Part shown: positions 22,301-32,306 of the stretch, piece after piece
How positions within the stretch are numbered: the first letter of the stretch is position 1
How the letters are laid out: every line of letters starts with the position of its first letter
From: Takakia lepidozioides
Taxonomy: Eukaryota; Streptophyta; Takakiopsida; Takakiales; Takakiaceae
Length of the DNA stretch: 64,000 nt
NCBI GenBank assembly: GCA_030704615.1
Contig: CM060733.1
Coordinates: 37,758,001-37,822,000 of the forward strand
Direction of reading: 5' to 3'
Translations under genes and position numbers: made by a program
The notes under the pieces: model-generated
What the model saw: only the letters and a program-made list of their open reading frames with translations
Database searches by the model: none
What the model was told of the DNA's origin: nothing

Positions 22301-22625
22301 TTTTGAACAGAGCCCCTCACCAGAGAGATTTTTTTAATTTTGGTTTTTGGGATGACATGCTTTGGAGGGAAGCTTCAAGTTTGTATGTGTTTGTTGTTAG
22401 GGATGGACATGTCAACCCTCACCAAAATACATACAAAGCAGCATATGCAAGAAAATGTTGGTTTGATGTGAAAGTTGGTATGCACTTTGCATTTGTAATG
22501 TATATTATGAAAATTTGGGGTAGCCCTTCTGGAAAATTCTCAAAGCCCCTCAACAAGCTTGGTCAAAGCAAATAAAGGTTTTTTTTAAAGCAAAAATTAA
22601 AGATAGAAGGATGCCATAAACTTAC

Positions 22626-22998
22626 TAGGGTAGAACACCCTATGACCGTTCATCTAAAGATGGCGAAAGATCTAACGGTGAATTTTTGTCGTTTTTACCC
22701 CGGATAAATTGATAAGATGCCCCACATCTAGGGCATCCCAACACATTTGGAAGTGCATGATTTCATGAAATCCACACAAAGTTATGGGGTTTCAAAGTTG
22801 AACCAATCCGAATGCTTGTGTGAAGTTTGAGCCCTATGACCACTCATATTTCTTGGGGGTTCTATCAAATAACTGTTTGCCAAGTGGAAAAAATGAGCAG
22901 TCTTGGGCCCAGCCATGGTCGCTCATGCAGGCCTGACCCAAGCAATTATGAGGTGAACGGTCATAGGAACTATAACGGTCATAGGGTGTTTTACCCTA
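22626..22998. mobile_element. MITE, copy 2 (inverted relative to copy 1)
   Basis: A 373-bp element with the same TA-bounded terminal inverted repeats as 3555-3901 and about 90 percent similarity by eye, in opposite orientation. Near its right end ACGGTCATAGG occurs twice with ACTATA between, a short terminal duplication that copy 1 lacks, and there is a small insertion near 22890. Non-coding. Confidence 0.9.
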
Positions 22999-23559
22999 CT
23001 TCTAGACTTGAGTGTAAGAACGAGTTGCATATAGCAATAAAAGGTTTAATAGTTTATCTTTATATTTTAATCATTTTTTAGTTATTTTTAGTATTCATCT
23101 TTTTAGTCATAACTTAAACTTATTATAATCATTAAAAGTTATGTTACTGTACGAATAAAATCAACACATATTTACTAATAATAATAATAATAAAATAATT
23201 CAAAATTTAACTTTTATACAACCAGACACTTGTAACTACACAATGCTCTTAAACATGTAACAATCAAGTATGTTATATATATATATATATATATATTCAT
23301 TCAAAGATCTATCACACAACATTCAGTCTCACTTTTATTTTCTAAACATCTAAAGATCGGACATGTAACAATCTGATTCTAAGTATTTCAATTTTATTTA
23401 TTTTTTCTACTGTAATTAATTAAGAGAGTTGGACTATAGGCAACATTGTCAAAAATTGCGGAAGATGTACAGGCATGTTGGAAGAGGCTAAGCGAGATCA
23501 TGAGAGACTTGAAAACTCGAAAAGAAAAGAATATTTCCTAAGGGAAATAGAAAAAATGT

Positions 23560-23765
23560 AAACTACTATAATAAATGTATCAACTTTGGTCATTATATTT
23601 ATGAATCACATATACTATTTATTGGTATGTACCGACAAAATTGGTAGGTTGTCATCATTTATTATAATTAAAACAAAATTTTATTTTCGATAAACGTTCA
23701 TACATCCATTTGTAATGCACTCATATTCTTTTTTGAAATAAACCTTTACGTGTTAGTACCAATGT
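23560..23765. repeat. AT-rich dispersed repeat, copy 1
   Basis: The block from AATAAATGTATCAACTTT through TGTACCGACAAAATT, ATAAACGTTCATACA and AATAAACCTTTACG matches 46415-46600 in direct orientation. Non-coding. Confidence 0.85.
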
Positions 23766-23826
23766 TGGAAGGTTATTTATTCTTGTGTCTAATAACAGTT
23801 GGCTATCTATTTGGTTATATATATAT

Positions 23827-24490
23827 ATAACCGCAGGAGATGAAAAATTTAAATAACCGGTCCCGAAAGGAACCGGCAGACTCTAGGCATACAAGTAACC
23901 GGTCCCAATAATAACCGGCGGAGGCCAAAACTTTAAAAATTGATGTAGACAACCGGTTGGTGTTTTTTAAGTGGACGGTTATGAATATATATATTGGGTC
24001 TAATAACCTAAGGCTATGAATGGCGGTTATGAGATGTGAGTCATTGGCTAGATTCATGAATGAGATTGCCAAGGCTTCATATATTGAAGCACATTGAAAC
24101 ATTATGATAGGACATTTTTTGAAATCCCCATTGATGAGCCCAATTTATTTAGTAATTCCAAATGCATGCGTCATTCTGCAGGCCAGCTCCATTGTACTGA
24201 TGCAGGCTTGAAAACATATTTATGATTGATAGAAGTTTCAACTATAATTCCATATTTTAATTAATTAATTAATTAATATACATAACCGGTTGAATAACCC
24301 TCAGTTATAGCGAAAATGATAACCGGATTTATGGATACCCGACCAAAAAAACATGTCACTCTGAACTGCAACCGGCAGGTTATTAGAAAGTCAATAAATT
24401 GATGTAACTTGCATCTAAGATTCTTTCAATATTAAGTTCCAATGTAATCGCAACCGCATGTTACCAAAAAATATAAATAACCGCCCAACA
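23827..24490. repeat. Cluster of AACCG/CGGTT motifs
   Basis: About fifteen copies of ATAACCG, AACCGG or AACCGC (and a few CGGTTAT) are scattered in both orientations through about 650 bp of otherwise AT-rich DNA. Several are complete AACCGGTT or AACCGGT palindromes. Dense short motifs of this kind are typical of transposon subterminal regions, but no transposase gene is adjacent. Confidence 0.6.
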
Positions 24491-24529
24491 CTGGTTAGTA
24501 CCTATGTTAAAAATAGAAAAATAGTAAGA

Positions 24530-25745
24530 TATTATTTATAACTGCCCTTAGGACTCCTTAGGATTGCCCTAAGGAGTCGTAAGGAGGGGAAAATGGAAAT
24601 ATGTAAATTATTATTTATAATTGCCCTTAGGACTACTTAGGGCGGCCCTAAGGAATCCTAAGAGGGGGAAAATGAAAACATATATATTATTATTTATAAT
24701 TACCCTTACGACTTCTTAGGACAGTCCTATAGAGTCCTAAGAGGAAAAAAATGGAAAGACATAAATATTTGCCATTAAGACCCGTTTAAGCAACCTAAGG
24801 GGTTATAAGAGGGGGAGAATGGAAACACATAAATTATTATCTATAATTTCCTTTAGGACTCCTTAGGGCGGCCCTAAGGAGTCCTAAGAGGGGGAAGATG
24901 GAAATATATAAATTATAAGAAAATAAAAACATATACATTATTATTTATAATTATCCTTAGGACTTCTTAGGATAGTCCTAAGTCCTAAGGAGTCATAAGA
25001 GGGGAAAATGGAAATATACAAATTATTATTATAATTATCGTTATGACTCCTTAGGGCCGTCAGAGAGGGAAAAATGAAAACATATAAATTATTATTTATA
25101 ATTATCCTTAAGGTTCCTTAGGACAGTCCTAAGGAGTCCTAAGAGGAGAAAAATGGAAACACGTAAATAATTGCCCTTAAGACCCGTTTAGGCAGCCTAA
25201 GGGGTTATAAGAGGGGAAAAATAAAAATGTATAAATTATTATTTATAATTGCCCTTAGGACTCCTCAGGACGGCCCTAAGGAGTCATAGGAGGAGATGGG
25301 AAAATAAAAACGTATAAATTATTATTTATAATTACCTTTAGGGCTTCATGGGAAGTCCTAAGGAGTCCTAAGATGAGAAAAATGGAAAGACATAAATAAT
25401 TGCCCTTAAGACCCGTTTAGGCAACCTAAGAGGTTATAAGATGAGGAAAATAGAAACATATAAATTATTATCTATAATTGCCCTTAGGACTCCTTAGGGC
25501 CGCCCTAAGGAGTCCTAAGGAGAAAATTGAAAGATGTAAATTATTATTTATAATTGCCCTTTGGACTCCTTAGGACCGCCCAAAAGAGTCCTAAGAGGGG
25601 GGGGGGATAAAAACATATAAATTATTATTTATAATTACCCTTAGGACTTCTTAGAACAGTCCTAAGAGGAAAGAAAATGGAAAGACATAAATAATCGCCC
25701 TTACAGACCCGTTTCGGCAACCTAAAGGGTTAAAAGTGTCAATTT
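24530..25745. repeat. Tandem array of palindromic TTAGGACTCC units
   Basis: About twelve to fourteen diverged units of about 85-100 bp. Each has an A/T stretch (AAATTATTATTTATAATTGC) and then an inverted repeat, CTTAGGACTCCTTAGG facing CCTAAGGAGTCCTAAG across a short GGCGGC-like centre, then a purine run. Some units end in a variant with GACCCGTTTAGGCAACC. The array resumes at 46077, immediately outside the right LTR of the gypsy element. Confidence 0.85.
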
Positions 25746-25989
25746 TTCACAAAAAAAGGGTGGGTCATCCCCACTGTGTTACATGCAGAGATCCCGTGTT
25801 TTGTTTTTTCTTGGAAGAAAAATGGCGGATCTGCATTTCAATGTTCAATTTTCACAAGCCGCATCAACCAATAACAACATACCCAAATACCCTTACATTC
25901 ACTATATGAACTTTCCAACATCCAGGATCTTGGTGGGTTAAGGCTTAGCTTTTGACAATTCATGCAAGTTCGTCAATGGCTCCATCCAA

Positions 25990-27868
25990 AGCCACACCAC
26001 GAGAAACAAACAAACATGTCTAAATTTAAGATGCTGAACAAACTTGTGCACATGGCTGCCACTTTCGTCAAGCTCATTAAAATTCGTATTCACTTCCATC
26101 TTCAAGCTTTGGAGAAGCTCCACCACCCAAACCCAGAATTATGACAGCACTCTGATTTCCATCCACTGTCAGCAGAATCAGTCAAAAATCACCCCTTCAA
26201 TCAAGTGCAATTGTGGGCTGACTTCCCACCTATGCCGGGTAGACCCCACTATCAGGAAACGGTGGATGGTTTGAGTAGCTACACAGATCAATGAATGAAG
26301 CGAGACATTTGCATCTTGCACTCAACAGTACATGATGGTCAGTACTCTCAGGAAATGGTGGATGGTCTGAGTAGCTACACAGATCAATGAATGAATGCTC
26401 CCACATTTCGCATACATGTCCACGAGGGCATTGTTCAGAATCACATCTAGTACAATTCCAGCTTTGGCGATGCAACCATGCACCTCTTTGCCCTTTTCCA
26501 GGGCTGCCAGGCTTGCACACGCACTGCAAACGCACACAAACGTGATGTGGTCGGGCTTCCCCCTTTCCCCATCATTGCTCATAGGTCTCCAAGGCCTCAT
26601 CCCGCACCCCTGTTGTGCATATCCTACAAGCATGGCGTTCCAGGACACCAAATCTCGTTCAGCCATATTGTTCCCAGCTCAGAATGTATAGTCAACAACA
26701 GTTCTCTGCAACTGTTGGCCAGGCTATCCATTTGACAGCAAAGTTCCTCCCACCCAGCACCGAAGGCAGTCATGGGATTTCCACAGACAAAGGTATGAAA
26801 TTCAGCCTAGAAGTTCCAGAGCTGGCATTCAACAAGAGAGTGGTGATAGCATGCAACATGCAGCGCTATACCTGAAAGCACTAACTGTTAATGATTTACA
26901 CATCCGTCATAATTCATGACTTCTCAAACTCTGAATTAGGGGAGAAACAGTCAAGAAAGGGAAAGTATGGCACCTGGTTGAGAACCATGTAAAGGAGGAA
27001 GGGCATACAAGGGCCAGCCCCGTACTTGCATGTGGCAGATATGCATTGGCATTTCATTGCACTCCATAAGACCACATCTCACTCAGCCATATTGTTGAAC
27101 ACTAGACAGGCCTCCCTTACACTCCCACATTTCGCATACATGTCTGCAACAAGGGCAGTCTCCATATTAATATATGACGGAATTCCAGCTTTGATAATGT
27201 CAGCATGGATCTCTGTGTCCTTCTCCAGGGCCACCATGCTGGCACAAGCATTGAGAACACAAATGAATATATGACCCTGTCGGGCATCACACCTTCCTGT
27301 TGGATTCTATCATAGATTTTAATGGCCTCTGTGCCACAACCCTGCTGGGCATATCCTGCTATCATGATGCTCCAGGAAACCACATCCCGCCATTTTGTCA
27401 AATACTTTCAGTGCATCCTTCATGCTCCCACATTTGGCATACCTTTCGACAAAGGTAGTCTCCAGAAAGATATCAGTCCAAAAATCCAGCTTTGATGATG
27501 TGAGCATGGGCCTCTTTGCCCTTCTCCAGGGCCCCTAGCCTACAACACGCATTGAGCACACACGTAAACGTGACCCTGTCGGGCATCACCCCTGGTCCAC
27601 GAGGGCATTGTTCAAAATGACATTGGGTACAATTCCAGCTCTGACGATGTTGCCATGGACCTCTTTGCCCTTTTCCAGACACACACAAACATGATGTGGT
27701 TGGGCTTCACCCCTTCCCCCATCATTTGCTCATAGGTCTCCAAAGCTTCCACCCTGCGTCCCTGCTGTGCATACCCTGCAATCATCGCATTCCACGACAC
27801 CACATTTTGTTCAGCCATATTGTTGAAGACTGCCTTTGCATCCTTAATGCACCCACATGTGGCATATG
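25990..27868 (-). pseudogene. PPR protein pseudogene (PLS-type), antisense
   Basis: Read from 27868 leftward, several frames give PPR repeats typical of organelle RNA-binding proteins: AEQNVVSWNAMIAGYAQQG, VTFTCVLNACCRLGALEKGK, AKCGSMKDALKVFDKM, DVVSWSIMIAGYAQQG, and near 26640 DLVSWNAMLVGYAQQG, then ASLAALEKGKEVHG and NALVDMYAKCGSI. Repeats are broken by stops and frameshifts at nearly every motif, and the repeat order suggests internal duplication or loss. A family protein would edit or process chloroplast or mitochondrial RNA. This copy cannot. The sequence runs straight into the truncated left LTR at 27870. The left limit is approximate. Confidence 0.85.
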
Positions 27869-27869
27869 T

Positions 27870-28392
27870 CCATGATTTACCATTAATTACCAAGTTATCA
27901 AGAGTTTACCAATTTATCAAGAGTAACTTGAGAAACTGCTCAGGAAGATTCATTTGGATGAAACTTCTCCATCAAGATACCTCATTTGTTTAAAGAAATT
28001 TCTTCATCAAGAAACTTTTGTTTAATTTTGGAAACTTCTCCATCAAGAAACCTCTATAGGAGAAGCTTCTTAGGGAACTTCTTAGTAGCCAGTATATATA
28101 GGAGGCAAGACTGGACACTCTTCAGTCTCGCCAACACCAGTTCAAACTACTCTTGTTTGCAGTTCCCAGTACTCTAGCCCAGTTTCCAGTATCTGGTACT
28201 CTAGTCTAGTTTCCAGCATTCCAATATTCAAGTCGTGTTCCAATATCTTGTGCTCTTGTACTTTGTTATAAAGATCGTCTTGATTCTTATTTACTCATCA
28301 TGCATTCGGCCACGCCAACCTTGACTTCTTGTCTAGTCTTGTACCTCTAGTTGATCTCTTGTTTGTGTTCAGTCATGTTCTCGTCCTTGACA
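27870..28392 (+). repeat. Left LTR, truncated at its 5' end
   Basis: It aligns with 45509-46076 but starts inside that LTR at CCATGATTTACC, so the first bases (beginning TGATATCACGG) are gone and PPR sequence abuts. It contains AGTATATATAGGAGG, a TATA box just upstream of the probable transcript start, and an extra 50-bp duplication of the CTTCTCCATCAAGA region. It ends CTTGACA (CA terminus). Confidence 0.85.
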
Positions 28393-28395
28393 GTT

Positions 28396-28409
28396 TGGCG
28401 AGACTAAAG
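28396..28409 (+). other. Candidate primer-binding site
   Basis: TGGCGAGACTAAAG begins three bases after the left LTR. A TGG start complements a tRNA CCA end. The remaining bases do not match the initiator-Met site usual for chromoviruses, so the primer tRNA is uncertain. Confidence 0.4.
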
Positions 28410-28430
28410 TTTGTTCCTTAGTTAGTTAAG

Positions 28431-29475
28431 ATGGAAGACACATTTGCGGAAATGGTCGCCACATTGCAGAGTTTTCAGCTCCAAATGCAAGAACTTCGTG
28501 CCTCTACTGCCCAACTACAAGCTAATCAGTCTCAAGATCTTGGCAACACTCTCAACAATTTGCAACAACAAATTTCAGAGTTGAAGGAGTCGAACAATGG
28601 ATCTTTAACCTTACGAGTTCCTACTACAACAAATCTTATTCCAACGGTTCCTCTAAATCTTCAACAGATTACAAGGGAACCAAAGGTCAGCATGCCTGAG
28701 AAATTTGATGGGACGAGATCAAGATTTCGCGATTTTGTTCAACAAGAACGATTGTTCCTACGACTACATCCACAACGCTACCCTGATGAAGGTATTCAAG
28801 TGAGATTCGTGGGCACCCTTCTATCAGGCACTGCCCTATCTTGGTTTGTACCGCTATTAGAGAAAAATTTGCATTTACTATACAAATTTGAAGCGTTCAT
28901 GTCCGAGTTCACTGCAACGTTTGGAGAGAATGATAGAGAGAGAGTTACAGAGACAAAGATGCGAAATCTTTGACAATGAGCACGTCCAGCTTCCGTTTAT
29001 GCTGCCAAATTTCGACAACTTGCGTGCGATCTCGACTGGAATGAGAAGAGTCCCATTAGTCAGTTTCGATGTGGCCTAAAAGAGGATGTAAAAGATTTGT
29101 TGCTGACAATGTCAAACGTGAGTACACTGAGTGAATTCATCACCCAAGTCATTGCATGCGATAATCGTTTGTTCGAAAGACGTCAAGAGAAGCGATCTGG
29201 ATGGTCGACGTCGCATCATGTCGCTGCTACTATGGCACCAACACAACGATCCATCAGACATCCGGTAATAATCCTATGCAGATTGATGTTGTCCGATTCA
29301 AGCCGTTGACGCCACAAGAAAAACAAAAGACGGCGCTCAAATGGATTATGTCTTTATTGCGGAGAAGATGATCACATAGCATTAAACTGCCCCAACAATG
29401 GAAGATCCAAAGCTCGGGGTATAACTCAAGTGTTCGATACGAGGAGGTCGGAAAACGAAGATGTCCAGTCATAGT
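28431..29475 (+). pseudogene. gypsy gag with CCHC zinc knuckle, frameshifted
   Basis: The start ATG at 28431 gives a coiled-coil N-terminus (EEMVATLQ-type heptads, then NNLQQQISELKES). The retrotransposon gag core follows (PEKFDGTRSRFRDFVQQERL, LLSGTALSWFVPLLE). After a shift near 28965 come FRQLACDLDW, SPISQFRCGLKEDVKDLLL and, from about 29345, the zinc knuckle CLYCGEDDHIALNCP, a C-x2-C-x4-H-x4-C pattern. Gag would package the element RNA. At least two frame changes break it. Confidence 0.85.
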
Positions 29476-29482
29476 AGGGACC

Positions 29483-29755
29483 ATGCTGCTGAACACCCCA
29501 AATTCCTCACAAAAAACAGGTCTCTTTTTACCTCCAGACCCTGTACTTTGTTTCACAGTTCCAGTAAAGATCATGATGCAAAATCGAGATATCTCCGTAG
29601 AAGCATTTTTGGACTCAGGCGCTTCAGCGTGTTTTATTGACAAAAACTTTGCGAAACAACACAATTTAACGCACGCAAAGAAGAAATTCTCGGCCCCTGT
29701 TGAAGTCATCAATGGACGACCGTTAGCATTAGGAAATATTGACCATGAAACTTGA
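29483..29755 (+). pseudogene. gypsy aspartic protease fragment
   Basis: The frame contains VEAFLDSGASACFIDKNFAK, the catalytic DSGA motif with its downstream hydrophobic strand, and then NGRPLALGNI. It closes at a stop just before the place where RT should begin. The stop and the loss of RT mean it is inactive. Confidence 0.85.
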
Positions 29756-29819
29756 CCCTTTGAAGTGAAGCTTAAAAATCAAGCATTACATATTTGTTTT
29801 CAATGTCATCCAGTCAGAA

Positions 29820-30063
29820 AAATGCAGACATGTTGCCGGAACATCGACCTTATGATTGTGCAATTGAGGGACATACAAACCTCGCGACCATCAAGGAAGT
29901 TGGATTATCAACGCCTGAGACCATTCAAAATTATTCGACAAATAAATCAGGTCAGTTTTCGGCTTGAACTCCCATGAAGTATGCGTATCCATCCAGTCTT
30001 TCATGTTTCATTATTGGAGTTGTATCATCCATCGAATTGCATGTCCGCGACCACTCCGGGAAC
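29820..30063 (+). pseudogene. gypsy integrase C-terminal region
   Basis: The stretch RPSRKLDYQRLRPFKIIRQI, then NQVSFRLELP, a stop, and IHPVFHVSLLELYHPSN is the conserved tail of chromovirus integrase that precedes the chromodomain. The catalytic DDE core is absent. The open frame ends at the edge of the inserted transposon. The chromodomain that should follow is found 14.6 kb away. Confidence 0.85.
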
Positions 30064-30152
30064 CACTTGGTAGTAAACGGGACTACTGGAGAGTCGAAAC
30101 AGACAATGTGGGCCCACGGGGGCATTTCAGACGGCGGACAGAAGTGGGGTCA

Positions 30153-30168
30153 ACGACTCCGGAGTCGT
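30153..30168. repeat. Subterminal palindrome, left
   Basis: ACGACTCCGGAGTCGT is a perfect 16-bp palindrome. The same half-site pair flanks a 5-bp spacer at 44616-44634, and a single ACGACTC lies near 30334. CACTA transposases and TNPA proteins bind repeated subterminal motifs, which these may be. Confidence 0.5.
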
Positions 30169-30618
30169 AGCAGAATTCCGGGCTATTTTACGAATTGCGT
30201 AAATACATAAAATTTGAAAAAACCAAAATTACAAGTGGTTGTAATTACTGCACATGCGACTACAAATTTTCTTTCCTAATTCGATTAATGGAATAAAGAT
30301 ATTTATTCATTAAAGTGAATATGTAGTCGACTCAACGACTCCATGAACCACTGCGCATTCATTGCACCCATGACTCGGCAGCACATTTGCTGACGTGGCT
30401 TTCACAAAAAGAGGTAAACAAAATGTGGCCTTGGGGGAATAGATATTTTAATACGTGCTGCCTCCACCTGGCAGAGACAAGGATGCAAGTGTTGCGTCGG
30501 ACGTGGCGGGACGTGGGAATGGAAATCCTGACACGGCAAGGCCTTCGTATACTGTGAGCGCGCGTAGTGGCTTCTCAGAACGGTGTGACATCGGGGTCTT
30601 GGTCATTCATCATTTACA

Positions 30619-31060
30619 GAATGTGCTGGATGGAGGCACGATGGAGCGCGCATACGGGCATGCCCTTCTGGCATCAATTCCCAAGTATCCACGCAAGGTG
30701 AGGCTGCTGAATTGGGTTTTTGCCCGTCTAGTTTTCTGACAGCATGCTCGAAACGTTCATAGTGCCATTGAGTGGCATCGCAATAATTTGATGTGTAGCT
30801 GCTTTTCGATTTCACAAGTTACGCAGAAGGCGTCACAGAAGAAGATCGCAAAGACGTCAAGGCTGAAGAATATGCCCTTTGGTTGTGAACTACAATCATA
30901 TCATGCCAAACCCCATTTTGCCCACGCAGATGAGGGAGACATTCTGCATTTGCGAGTGGGACTTAATTCCTCTAAACCCAGCTTGAAGGCAGTTGTGACA
31001 CCAGAGAAACTGGAAACTACCTCCAAGAAAGTTGAAACTCGCAAGATAGTCATGTATTCG
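30619..31060 (+). pseudogene. RPL27: Captured ribosomal protein eL27 gene fragment, copy A
   Basis: Exon-like 30619-30697 sits between an acceptor (TTTACAG) and a donor (AAG|GTGAGG). It encodes LDGGTMERAYGHALLAS, then IPKYPRK, close to the conserved DDGT..RPYGHALVAGI.KYPRKV of plant cytosolic eL27. From about 30812 the next exon gives SQKKIAKTSRLK, and later LKAVVTPEKLETTSKKVE, matching the C-terminal half. One frame change separates them. Intron-like sequence between the pieces shows that genomic DNA, not mRNA, was captured. It has no start codon or N-terminus. In the cell eL27 is a 60S subunit protein. Confidence 0.8.
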
Positions 31061-31252
31061 TCTCATTATCTCCAACTGGGATTCCGAGTTATCATCCGAC
31101 CCTTTACATGTGCGCTGGAATGGAGTATAATTCTGGTTTAGGCAGTTATTGCCACCAGACGTTCGCTTCTCCAATTTTTACATTTAAGGATGTGTCTGTG
31201 TTTATGGCACTTTTTCTCCCAAGGTGGCCTGAGTACCCCCCTGTACTTGCAA

Positions 31253-31490
31253 GAATTTGATGTGTAGCTGCTTTTCCCTTTCATAAATTATGAAGAAGCA
31301 GTCACAGAAGAAGATCGCAAAGAGGTCAAGGCTGAAAGCGTTCATTAAGGTTGTGAACTACAATCATATCATGCCAAACCAGCGGCGGCAGATGGTGTCA
31401 TGAGACATTCTGCAATTTGCGCATAGGTGGACTTAATTTTGATGTTGACTTGAAGGCAGTTATGACACCAGTGAAACTGGAAACTACAGG
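31253..31490 (+). pseudogene. RPL27: Captured eL27 fragment, copy B (tandem duplicate)
   Basis: A direct repeat of about 30784-31021. The frame from ATG 31290 reads MKKQSQKKIAKRSRLKAFIK, then VVNYNHIMP, which is closer to the eL27 consensus than copy A, followed by decay. FDVDLKAV-like and VKLETT-like remnants occur near 31440-31485. The duplication occurred within or before capture. Confidence 0.8.
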
Positions 31491-31494
31491 TTAG

Positions 31495-32300
31495 ATGATG
31501 GCGTGCTGCATCGCGACAGAAACCTGCATTTGACATTCAGGCTTAGGATTCATGCAATTTGGTGCTAGTCAGGCCTGCACAAGTGGGAGACCATCCGAGG
31601 GATGGGGACCTCGTAAGTGCTTCTTCATTTTGTACTCACCTTGTTTTTGCATCGCACTTGGCCTACAAGGGGCAGAACCATTCATTTGGCTGGAGGTTCA
31701 ATTCCTCTACAAGTGAGCTATTCCCGTGTCACTACAATCAGTTAGATGTGTTTGTGGTGGTTGCTGGATTTGCGGCTCTGGGGTGTCTTGCCAAGTGCTT
31801 GCAGGGATCAACGTTAATGTGGACGTGGCAGTACATGTAGCCAAAAAGCTCATTCGCTGGTGAAGAAGACCATGTTGCAACATATGTCATGCTATTGCTT
31901 CGAGAGTGCTGCTGTTGGGCAGGTGGGAGAATGCAACAACGGTGAGAAGGAAAGCAAGGGAAGCAGAAAAAGGTGTCGTTCGGTCCTGCTCCTTTGGAGA
32001 CACCCCCCATTCCACTGGTCTTTGTTCCTGGAAAGCATGCAGCTGGGCCAGAAAATGCATGCACACATTCACGTCTACTTCCCGTACATGAAGATGATCC
32101 TCTCCTCACATGTCAGAAACAATATTGGCAGAACAAAAAAAGGTTTGTTCACAAGACAGTACGGACCACATACCGGGACATTATCGATACTATTAACTGT
32201 CTCGCCCTTGCGCGCTTGTAGGACTGTACAAAATGGGTTCTAAGGAAAGTAAGAGTCCTTAGCATAGCTCTCGTCTATGAGCTGCTGGCTTAATGGACAC
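31495..32300. other. Transposon internal DNA without a supported gene
   Basis: Several short overlapping open frames exist on both strands with no recognised motif. It lies between the captured eL27 pieces and the end of the transposase gene. Confidence 0.4.
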
Positions 32301-32306
32301 TGAGAT

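Noticed and set aside
24530-25745. CRISPR-like or riboswitch array
   Set aside because: Palindromic units are diverged tandem satellite-type repeats in plant nuclear DNA with no cas genes or unique spacers.
31860-32243. 127-codon plus-strand frame in the transposon
   Set aside because: No motif, three frames open at once, and no splice context that I could use.
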